NCBI GenBank assembly: GCA_003164375.1
Contig: PLTE01000392.1
Span: forward strand, 2,962-11,045
Source of the DNA: Hyphomicrobiales bacterium
Lineage (GTDB): Bacteria > Pseudomonadota > Alphaproteobacteria > Rhizobiales > Xanthobacteraceae
Length of the DNA stretch: 8,084 nt
Direction of reading: 5' to 3'
Positions 1 through 6,392 of this stretch are shown here, in pieces. Position 1 is the stretch's first letter. The number at the start of each line of letters is the position of its first letter. The notes beneath the pieces are model-generated. The model did no database searches. It saw only the letters and a program-made list of their open reading frames with translations, and was not told where the DNA came from. Made by a program: the position numbers and the translations under genes.

Positions 1-22
1 TCGAATCCAGGCGCCCCAGCCA
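1..22 (+). tRNA. tRNA-Gln, 3' end only (5' part lies before the window)
   Basis: The first 22 bases read as the end of a tRNA. They hold most of the T loop (TCGAAT, from position 55 of the standard numbering), the 3' side of the T stem (CCAGG), the 3' acceptor strand (CGCCCCA), discriminator G and an encoded CCA. The implied 5' acceptor strand is TGGGGCG. A start of TGGGG, an end of CCCCAGCCA and discriminator G match bacterial tRNA-Gln, as in E. coli. The anticodon is not visible, so the isoacceptor cannot be named. It may be the end of an intact tRNA gene, or only a 3' fragment duplicated by integration of an element; the window cannot separate these. Confidence 0.85.
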
Positions 23-41
23 AATTTTATCTCATAAAATT
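23..41. repeat. Perfect A/T-rich palindrome abutting the tRNA CCA end
   Basis: AATTTTAT (23-30) and ATAAAATT (34-41) are exact reverse complements around a CTC loop, starting on the base after CCA. In RNA this would be an 8-bp all-A/U hairpin. It could serve as a weak terminator or processing signal for the tRNA, or belong to the crossover region of an attachment site. Only the symmetry is seen; both roles are inferred. Confidence 0.5.
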
Positions 42-82
42 AAAGGGATAGAGGCCACCGAAGAGCGGGGCGGCGCCATTTT

Positions 83-100
83 CATGTTGCGTCGTGTTGC
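83..100 (-). repeat. Two tandem GTTGC words, left arm of an inverted repeat
   Basis: CATGTTGC at 83-90 and CGTGTTGC at 93-100 are tandem copies separated by GT. Read on the minus strand they are GCAACATG and GCAACACG. They form the left arm of an imperfect inverted repeat whose right arm is at 150-170. Paired tandem words in opposite orientation near a tRNA end resemble arm-type sites of a tyrosine recombinase, or operators for a dimeric regulator. The repeats are seen; the role is inferred. Confidence 0.55.
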
Positions 101-149
101 AAAAATTTCCAAGTGTTTTCAAGGGTCACCGATTTTTGTCGGCGACTCC

Positions 150-170
150 ACGCAACATGAACGCAACATG
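150..170 (+). repeat. Direct repeat ACGCAACATG x2, right arm of the inverted repeat
   Basis: ACGCAACATG occurs exactly at 150-159 and again at 161-170, separated by one A. The same ten bases occur in reverse complement at 83-92. The pair is 11 bases start to start, about one helical turn, so both copies face the same side of the DNA. That spacing favours protein binding over chance. It lies about 130 bases from the tRNA-Gln end. Confidence 0.6.
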
Positions 171-385
171 GAGGCGACCTCCCGCGCTGCCAGCCGAGCC
201 ATGGAGCAACTATTAAAATGCTTATCCAGCCCGGTGGAATGCGCATGTCCCTGTTCGGGGATCACGGTTACCGTCATGGAATGAAGGCGCTGCTTGTGGC
301 ACATTCGCCCTTTCGATGATTCTCTAATTTCAGTTCTGCCTGGCGGCCCTCCACCCACGAGCGCGCCAACGCGTCCCAGAAACAA

Positions 386-2731
386 ATGGCGAAGAAAAAA
401 ACATCGTCAGGTGGCAAGGCCGAAGCGTCCGGCAGCAATTACGAGACATTAGTTGCCACGTGGTACGCCCATTCGGTCCTGCTCGGAGGGCAAGCGCAAC
501 CGCCCTTCGACCTCCACGCTGATACGCAGATCGTATCATTTACTTGTCAATCGGACGCGCCCGTAGACGATGTTAACGCGGTCACAAGCGATGCGGGCAT
601 CATCTTCGTCCAGGCCAAACGCAGCGTGAATATCAGTTCGGCTGCAACTTCGAGCTTTGCCAGCGCCCTCGACCAATTCGTGCGACAGATTCAGGCCTGT
701 GCCGCAGCCGATCCGAAACACGCCTGGTCGAGGCCGCTTGATCCGGCGCGCGATCGGCTTGTCCTCGCCACCCGCAGCGCCAGTTCGTCAAAAGTCACGC
801 AAACGCTCCCTGAACTTCTGCGCCGCATAAGAGATCGCAGCGACGTGCGCACGCTGCAACAGGTAGCAGTGTCGCAATCCGAGCGCGCGGTAGCAAAGAC
901 GGTTGAGACCAATCTTAGACGCTCGTGGAAAGCCGCATATCGTAAGTCTCCAACCGCGAAGGAGCTCAATGAGCTGCTGCGGCTGATTTGGATACAGGAG
1001 CTTGACCTCGAAAGTGGAAAGCGAGACCGAAGGTTCATTCTCGAACAGTTTCGCGCCAATCTGTTGGAAGACGCCACGCAGGCAGGCTCCGCTGTCTCGG
1101 AATTGTTCAAACTCGCGGCGCGCCTCCGCGCCGAGCGATCGGGAACGGATAGGCCTTCGCTTCTGGGGTTGCTAGCGCGTGCCGGGATTCGGCTCACGGC
1201 TCTCCCCGACTTCCGCGGTGATGTTACCGCGCTGAGGAAGTGGACGACGGCGCGTCTTGAACCGGCACCGAAGTTTACCAGGCTTCTTGCTGATGATCCG
1301 CAATTGACGATCGAGCGCGCCGCGTGGCCCTCCTTCCGAGATGCGGCGAATGCTCAACCTTTGCTCCTGGTGGGAGAACCAGGGGCCGGAAAAAGCGGGC
1401 TTATGTACAGGCTCGCGGCAGCCGCGATCGCCGCGAAGCAGGATGTAGTGTTTCTTCCGGTCGATCTTCTTAATTGCGACACTTTCTCTGGTCTTCAAGC
1501 CGAACTCGGCGTTCATCATGATCTCACCGAAGTGCTGGCGAATTGGCCCGGCTCTAAATCTGGCCTTCTGGTTCTCGACGCTCTTGACGCGGCTCGAAAA
1601 CCAGAAACGCAAAGATTATTGCGCGAAGTCGTTGGCGGAATTCTCAGGATGGCCGGTTCGCGATGGAACATCGTCGCATCGGTTCGCAAGTACGATCTTC
1701 GTCAAGGCACCGAATGGTCAATGATGTTTCGCGGCTCACCGCCGATACCGGCCCATGCTGACGGCGAGTTTTCACAAGTCCGCCACGTCTCTCTCGGCCG
1801 TTTGACCGACAGTGAGGTATCCCAAATCGCAGGGTCGCTCCCGGCGCTGGAGGAATTATACAAGCACGCCTCCCAAAAGCTGCGTGATCTCCTCCAGAAC
1901 ATTTTTAATCTGCACCTGCTGGCAGAGTTGCTTCGTGCTGGCGTTGCTGGTTCAGACCTGAGCGCGATCACGACCCAGACGGAGCTTCTCGACAGATATT
2001 GGCGCTATCGAGTCCGGCGAGATGACGGGAAGCATGATGCGCGCGAGGTCACGTTGACAGCCGTGGCTAACGAAATGATCAACGCGCAGGTGCTTCGGGT
2101 CCTCCGTGCCGATGTCCGCCCAAAAGTGGATGTCGATGCGCTAGTCGACCTGGAGCGTCACGGCATTCTGCGCGCCGAAGACCAAGGTGGAAAACCGAAC
2201 GAAGACGTGCTGCTTTTTAATCATCATATCCTTTTCGACTATGCCGTAGCGCGGCTCGTATTCTGGAGCGGCCGCGAAGCCAATCGACTGGTCGCTTTGC
2301 TCCGGGCGCGCCGCGAGCTTGCGCTGATGCTAAGTCCAAGCCTGACTCTTGCGCTCGCAGATGCGTGGAATTCCGGTCAAGACCGCAAGCCGTTCTGGGA
2401 TCTAGCCTTCGCGCTCGCGCAAGAGACTGGATTGCCCGGCGTGGCGCAACTCGCAGCGCCTATGGTCGCCGTCGAACAGACAAAAGAAATTGGCGACCTG
2501 ACCCCAATTTTCACCGCACTCTACGGTCCGGACCCCCGGAAGAGCACCGCCGAGACCATAGCGCAAAATATGATTGGCGGCCTTTTCGTTCGCATGCGCG
2601 CCGGTGTGCCCATAGTCGGTTCTGGTGCCGACCCATGGATGATGTTCGCCGAGCGACTGGCTGCTGTGGGATCGGATCGGTTGATGTTGGCAGTGCGCGC
2701 TTTGATTGCCACAGCGGTGGAAGCGTTATGA
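386..2731 (+). CDS. Nuclease-STAND NTPase (Avs-like effector/ATPase subunit)
   Basis: This 781-residue protein is a likely phage-sensing ATPase with a DNA-cutting N-terminus. Residues about 15-130 resemble the PD-(D/E)XK-type nuclease domain of the DUF4297 kind: E20, then D61-D62, then Q76-A-K78 (FVQAKRS), followed by helix FASALDQFVRQI. The NTPase covers about 300-480: Walker A GEPGAGKSG at 330-338 (K336), Walker B GLLVLDALDAAR at 393-404 (D398), a sensor-like strand NIVASVRKYD at 428-437, and the VSLGRLTDSEV junction near 468. Helical and winged-helix-like sequence follows, with LLDRYWRYRV near 534-543 and FNHHILFDYAVARLVF at 611-626, the type of motif seen after STAND NTPase domains. The family (AVAST/STAND) uses target-induced oligomerisation to switch on the effector. 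The usual long C-terminal sensor is absent here; the next gene, overlapping by ATGA, probably supplies it. The only ATG fitting the nuclease start is at 386, without a clear ribosome site. Domain class is fairly sure; the exact family is not. Confidence 0.85.
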   Translation: MAKKKTSSGGKAEASGSNYETLVATWYAHSVLLGGQAQPPFDLHADTQIVSFTCQSDAPVDDVNAVTSDAGIIFVQAKRSVNISSAATSSFASALDQFVRQIQACAAADPKHAWSRPLDPARDRLVLATRSASSSKVTQTLPELLRRIRDRSDVRTLQQVAVSQSERAVAKTVETNLRRSWKAAYRKSPTAKELNELLRLIWIQELDLESGKRDRRFILEQFRANLLEDATQAGSAVSELFKLAARLRAERSGTDRPSLLGLLARAGIRLTALPDFRGDVTALRKWTTARLEPAPKFTRLLADDPQLTIERAAWPSFRDAANAQPLLLVGEPGAGKSGLMYRLAAAAIAAKQDVVFLPVDLLNCDTFSGLQAELGVHHDLTEVLANWPGSKSGLLVLDALDAARKPETQRLLREVVGGILRMAGSRWNIVASVRKYDLRQGTEWSMMFRGSPPIPAHADGEFSQVRHVSLGRLTDSEVSQIAGSLPALEELYKHASQKLRDLLQNIFNLHLLAELLRAGVAGSDLSAITTQTELLDRYWRYRVRRDDGKHDAREVTLTAVANEMINAQVLRVLRADVRPKVDVDALVDLERHGILRAEDQGGKPNEDVLLFNHHILFDYAVARLVFWSGREANRLVALLRARRELALMLSPSLTLALADAWNSGQDRKPFWDLAFALAQETGLPGVAQLAAPMVAVEQTKEIGDLTPIFTALYGPDPRKSTAETIAQNMIGGLFVRMRAGVPIVGSGADPWMMFAERLAAVGSDRLMLAVRALIATAVEAL

Positions 2732-5358
2732 CCGCCACACAGGACCAAATTGCATCCCTCGGAAAGGCTGCACGCGATCTTTTGCGGTTCGCTTGGAGGC
2801 GCACGCCTAGACTTGATCTCTTGGTCATCAACGGTTTGAGAGCAGTAGCAAAGACATTCGCTAGTGATCCCGTAGCTTCTGCAACGCTAATCAGACAGGC
2901 GCTCGAAACTGATCACTTAAGGGAGCATGGTCACAAGGAACTGCGTTGGATCGCATTAGAGATCAGAACGATCGAAATGAACGCCCCCGATTTGGCGATT
3001 GATATCTATCGCGCAGCCTACGGCTATGCAGAAACCTCTGGCGACGCCACCAGCATGAGCAACAGCGTGCTTCTTCCGCTTAGCTCCAATAAGCGCCAGG
3101 ATTATGAGGCTGCGTGGTTTCAACTGTCCGAGGCCATCCCTGCCATACTGAACAAAAATATCGAGGCGGGTGTCCGCGCCGTCGTTCACGGCTTGGATGG
3201 CTATGTTCAAAGAGAGCGTCACCTCGACCCATATCCCGGTGAGCCGGCGACAGGATCGTTTCTTCTTGGTTCCACCACTGCCAGTTTCAAAGCTGACTGG
3301 AGCCATTCCTGGTATCGCGGTGGGTTTCAGCCGGTTCAGGACGGGCCAGTGTTGCTCAAGAAGTTTGATGGATTCTTGCGTGGCATTGCGAGCGATGGCG
3401 ATGGCAACGCAAAGATAGGACAAATATTGACAACCCTATCGCGGGAGCCAAGCGTGGTCGCGGCCATTTGGGGCAGTCTCTTGGTCGCCGGCACGCAGCA
3501 TCCATCTATCTATGCCCAAACGCTTCTTCCCTTGGCGTGCGCCGCGCCGATCATGCTGAGTTCCGACACGCGGTATCAACTGGGGTCCTTCATCAGTGCC
3601 GCGTACGCGCATCTCGCGGAGGACGAGCGCAGTGCTATTGAGTGCGCAATCTTAGCGCTACCCGGCGACAAATCGGGAGAAAGACGCAAGGCCACCCTTG
3701 CCGGGTCCATTCCGAAGGCGCTTATCGCAACGGCCGAGATGCGTACATATAACGAAACGTTGGAACAAGCGGGAAAAACACGCCCGAACGTGCCGCCTGT
3801 TCAATTCACAAGCACGGTCAGCGCATTTGATACGGATGCCTATCTGGCGTCCGAAGGCGTATCGCTCGATGATCCCGAGAGCGCAGCTCTGCGCAAGTTG
3901 ATGCTGGGCGTCGAGGCGCTCATCGCGCCCGGTGAAGCGCCGGACCTTTCCTTGAGATCAGTGAAGCGGCAGATCGGTGTCCTCGACAAGCTTCAAAAGG
4001 CCTTGATGAAGCGCTTTCGCGGAAGCGTTCCTGACAAGCTGTTTGAACATGCCACTGCGCAGATGGCGGAGGCAGCAGGGCGAATTGCCCGGGCTGCACC
4101 TCCGGTGTTGGCAACGCCTTCTGTTAAGAGACCATTGAAGCGTATTCTGCTCTTTTCTGCCGCCAGCAAAAATCCGCACTATAATGCCGAACACGAAAGC
4201 CTCTTCCACGAAAGTCTGTCGTGGGGTGGCCCGTCTGCCCGCACAGCGGCTGCACACGGCCTGCTTGATCTAACGCGCGCTTCTAAAAAACGCGATCCGC
4301 AGATCATGGCCGCCATCCGCAAGCTCGCTAGAGATCGGGTGCCTGAAGTTCGACTTCAAATTGTTCAGAACCTTGCGATGCTCGGAGTCCTCGATCCGGA
4401 CTGGGCCTGGTCCGAAGTGGAATACGTGCTTGCGAGGGAGGTGACCCGAGGGGTGGTGGGAAGCGCTATTGGTGCTCTTGCCGGTTTGGCCTACCTGGAT
4501 ATTGCACGCGCCATTCGTGCCGCAAAGGGCGTGATCCGTCGCTATCGTAACAAGAACAAGGCAGGGATGGCACGCTGCCGCGCATCCGCAGAATCTCTCA
4601 TCTTTGATATTCACATTCGCCAAACGAATACTGAAGCAGACAATTTTGCTACGGCCATTATGGACGATGTTCAACGCAACGCGGAAATCGTCCGACAGCT
4701 CATTGCGCGATATTCGGATAACCTGTTGACGGGAAGCGTGGAAAATCCTCAGGCTACGGACAACCGTCCTCGACACAAGACCATGGCTTTCTACCGTTCC
4801 GTCACCGATCGGGCTTTTTGCGAAATTGAAAGACGCGCCGCACTCCTGGACATCCGGAAGTTCAGCACCTGGCCCGAAACCGACCAGGCCGCAGTGCGCG
4901 ACATGTTTGGCGTTCTGGACGAGGTGTCACTCCGACTCCATTTTGCCGCCGGCACGCGTTACGACGACTCGATTTCCACTGACAACGTTTCACCGCAGCG
5001 AGCTAGACTGTATTGGGAGGCTAAACCAATTTTATCACGGATCGCAAAAGCGATTGTCGCCCCGATCGCGCATCATCTTATTCAGACGTTGGAGACATTC
5101 GTTCCGCTCGATCCGCCCGGCGTATTCGCGCTCATTGCCCAATCAGTGAAATCCGCCGAGGAAGGCGGATATAGCAACGAGTCGATGGCCGCTGATCTGA
5201 TTGTGCGGATTGTTCAGCGATATTTGGCAGACTACCGCGCGGTCTTTGCTGATCGCGCCCGGCTGGACGATTTGATGGACTGCCTAGACGTCTTTGTGCG
5301 CGCTGGTTGGCCAGTGGCGCAGGCCCTGACGTTCAAGCTGGGCGAGATTTGGCGCTAA
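2728..5358 (+). CDS. Large helical/HEAT-like partner of the STAND NTPase (putative sensor subunit)
   Basis: This 876-residue protein has no catalytic motif I can recognise. It starts at the ATG in ATGA, overlapping the stop of the NTPase gene by 4 bases, with a weak GGTGGAAG just upstream, so translation is probably coupled. The frame stays open back to 2365, but that stretch is arginine-rich shadow sequence and I excluded it. The protein is mostly helical. Residues about 500-600 show HEAT-like helix pairs (SARTAAAHGLLDLTR; VPEVRLQIVQNLAML; GVVGSAIGALAGLAYL). The last 88 residues (LDPPGVFALIAQSV, then DCLDVFVRAGWPVAQAL) resemble, from memory, the C-terminal ends of large STAND/ATP-binding proteins. 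I infer that it is the detached sensor half of a STAND protein, binding a phage component and then the NTPase. No signal peptide or membrane segment is seen, so it should be cytoplasmic. That it is a real gene is sure; its function is a hypothesis. Confidence 0.75.
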   Translation: MTATQDQIASLGKAARDLLRFAWRRTPRLDLLVINGLRAVAKTFASDPVASATLIRQALETDHLREHGHKELRWIALEIRTIEMNAPDLAIDIYRAAYGYAETSGDATSMSNSVLLPLSSNKRQDYEAAWFQLSEAIPAILNKNIEAGVRAVVHGLDGYVQRERHLDPYPGEPATGSFLLGSTTASFKADWSHSWYRGGFQPVQDGPVLLKKFDGFLRGIASDGDGNAKIGQILTTLSREPSVVAAIWGSLLVAGTQHPSIYAQTLLPLACAAPIMLSSDTRYQLGSFISAAYAHLAEDERSAIECAILALPGDKSGERRKATLAGSIPKALIATAEMRTYNETLEQAGKTRPNVPPVQFTSTVSAFDTDAYLASEGVSLDDPESAALRKLMLGVEALIAPGEAPDLSLRSVKRQIGVLDKLQKALMKRFRGSVPDKLFEHATAQMAEAAGRIARAAPPVLATPSVKRPLKRILLFSAASKNPHYNAEHESLFHESLSWGGPSARTAAAHGLLDLTRASKKRDPQIMAAIRKLARDRVPEVRLQIVQNLAMLGVLDPDWAWSEVEYVLAREVTRGVVGSAIGALAGLAYLDIARAIRAAKGVIRRYRNKNKAGMARCRASAESLIFDIHIRQTNTEADNFATAIMDDVQRNAEIVRQLIARYSDNLLTGSVENPQATDNRPRHKTMAFYRSVTDRAFCEIERRAALLDIRKFSTWPETDQAAVRDMFGVLDEVSLRLHFAAGTRYDDSISTDNVSPQRARLYWEAKPILSRIAKAIVAPIAHHLIQTLETFVPLDPPGVFALIAQSVKSAEEGGYSNESMAADLIVRIVQRYLADYRAVFADRARLDDLMDCLDVFVRAGWPVAQALTFKLGEIWR

Positions 5359-5460
5359 CGTCAGACCGTTCGGCCGCCTGGCTAGCTAACCCAACTAAAC
5401 ATGTGGGAGGGGATGGAGAGATAAAGGCACAAGGAATCCAATGCGATAATCGAACAAGGG

Positions 5461-5536
5461 CGGTTTGGAAGCTGGCAGTTTAGTCCATTCCTATTTGACT
5501 TTATTATGTTTTTTCAAACTAGCTTCCGGTTTGGAA
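5461..5536. promoter_or_regulatory. Repeated CGGTTTGGAA words upstream of abiE (candidate AbiEi operator)
   Basis: CGGTTTGGAA occurs exactly at 5461-5470 and 5527-5536. In addition GGAAGCT (5467-5473) is the reverse complement of AGCTTCC (5521-5527), so the two ends also form an inverted pair. The second copy lies directly upstream of the -10 element, where a bound protein would block RNA polymerase. AbiEi antitoxins are known to repress their own promoter by binding repeats, which makes this the natural candidate operator. The repeats are seen; binding is inferred. Confidence 0.5.
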
Positions 5537-5539
5537 ATG

Positions 5540-5548
5540 TGCTATATT
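5540..5548 (+). promoter_or_regulatory. Extended -10 promoter element of abiE
   Basis: TGCTATATT at 5540-5548 fits an extended -10 (TGnTATAAT with one mismatch), and it contains CTATAT, a form common in alphaproteobacterial promoters. No good -35 is found 16-18 bases upstream; TTGACT at 5495-5500 is too far away. Transcription would begin about seven bases downstream, near 5555, at the ATG at 5556. The abiEi mRNA would therefore be leaderless or nearly so, which fits the absence of a ribosome site. Confidence 0.5.
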
Positions 5549-5555
5549 GTCAAGC

Positions 5556-6392
5556 ATGTTTAGACCAAATGACCGACCCCTAAACCGACTGGAGCGGGAA
5601 TTACCCGAAGGAGTTCTCGTCGACACGGCGTGGCTCAAGGAGCACGGCTATTCACGACAGCTCCTTAGCCATTATGTGAGTGCAGGCTGGCTCGACCAAC
5701 CTGTGAGGGGGGTTTACCGGCGCCCCCGCGGTTCGCTTACCTGGCAGCAGCTCGTCGTCTCGCTTCAGACGTTTCTCGATTACCCGTTCGTCGTCGGCGG
5801 CCGCACCGCGCTCGAATTGCAGGGCTACGCCCACTACCTTTCGCAGAAGCAGATGCAAGTTCATCTCTATGGACCGAAGCCGCCGCCGGGCTGGTTGAAA
5901 AATTTGAAGCTGGGGCCTCAATTCAAATATCACAATGACCAAAGACTGTTCCGAAAGCATTTGGTTGCGCCAGAATTCAAAAAATTGAGGGAAGGCAAAG
6001 CCCAATCCAAGGATTCTTTAGCTCTAAGTGTGACCGAGATGCCCTTGGGACAATGGGATTGGACCCTGATCCTGTCCACGCCCGAACGCGCGCTGCTCGA
6101 ATTGCTGGACGAATTGCCGAAGCACGAGACATTCCATCAAGTCGATATGCTGATGCAGGGCATGACCAATCTCAGTCCGCGCAGACTGCAAAAGCTGCTG
6201 GTTGATTGCAAAAGCGTCAAGGTCAAAAGATTGTTCTTCTATTTCGCCGACCGCCATTCCCATGCATGGCTGAAGCCCCTTAAGAACGAGAAGTTCGACC
6301 TCGGTACAGGAAAACGCATGCTGGTGAAGGGTGGGAAGCTCGATCAGGCCTATCAGATCACCGTGCCGGAGGATCTGAATGGCCTTTCGTGA
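5556..6392 (+). CDS. abiEi: AbiEi-family type IV antitoxin / transcriptional repressor
   Basis: This 278-residue protein matches the AbiEi antitoxin of type IV toxin-antitoxin systems. About the first 55 residues form a winged helix-turn-helix (VDTAWLKEHGYSRQLLSHYV, then VRGVYRRP). The middle (FVVGGRTALELQGYAHYL and QMQVHLYG) and the C-terminus (DRHSHAWLKPL, KRMLVKGGKLDQAYQITVP) are typical of AbiEi. In the known systems AbiEi neutralises the toxin without stable complex formation and represses its own operon. I prefer the ATG at 5556. An in-frame TTG at 5547 would add three residues, but it lies inside the likely -10 element. The gene overlaps the toxin gene by 14 bases, which fits a coupled operon. 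Length is normal for the family and no damage is seen. Confidence 0.9.
   Translation: MFRPNDRPLNRLERELPEGVLVDTAWLKEHGYSRQLLSHYVSAGWLDQPVRGVYRRPRGSLTWQQLVVSLQTFLDYPFVVGGRTALELQGYAHYLSQKQMQVHLYGPKPPPGWLKNLKLGPQFKYHNDQRLFRKHLVAPEFKKLREGKAQSKDSLALSVTEMPLGQWDWTLILSTPERALLELLDELPKHETFHQVDMLMQGMTNLSPRRLQKLLVDCKSVKVKRLFFYFADRHSHAWLKPLKNEKFDLGTGKRMLVKGGKLDQAYQITVPEDLNGLS
6368..6372 (+). promoter_or_regulatory. Strong ribosome binding site of abiEii inside abiEi
   Basis: GGAGG lies six bases before the ATG at 6379, inside the last codons of the antitoxin gene. It fixes the toxin start and shows the toxin has its own strong translation signal. The antitoxin, which appears leaderless, has none. The ratio of the two proteins may therefore rest on transcript structure and ribosome coupling. 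Confidence 0.75.

Larger units (their letters stand above)
42..385. other. Non-coding leader between tRNA-Gln and the STAND operon
   Basis: About 340 bases without a credible gene. Short open frames exist on both strands, but they run through the repeated GCAACATG words and have no ribosome site or recognisable product. Contents seen are the inverted and direct repeats at 83-170, a small hairpin CCGA-TTTTTG-TCGG at 129-142, and TCTAAT at 323-328. TCTAAT could be a -10 element, but it has no good -35 at 16-18 bases. No clear Shine-Dalgarno precedes the ATG at 386, where the upstream sequence is CCCAGAAACAA. The promoter of the downstream operon must lie here or read in from the tRNA, but I cannot place it confidently. 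Confidence 0.5.

Noticed and set aside
84..284. Small plus-strand open frame (66 codons) in the leader
   Set aside because: It begins inside the GTTGC repeat, runs through the second repeat pair, has no ribosome site and no recognisable product; most likely chance.
119..385. Minus-strand open frame (88 codons) antisense to the leader
   Set aside because: No ribosome site or family resemblance, unusual composition, and it overlaps the repeats and the likely promoter region of the operon.
2365..2727. N-terminal extension of the helical partner, overlapping the NTPase gene by over 360 bases
   Set aside because: The extra residues are arginine-rich and low in hydrophobics, as expected for an out-of-frame reading of a GC-rich gene; the ATGA start at 2728 fits far better.
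5547..5555. TTG start of AbiEi three codons before the ATG
   Set aside because: It lies within the likely -10 element (5543-5548), so it would probably not be in the mRNA.
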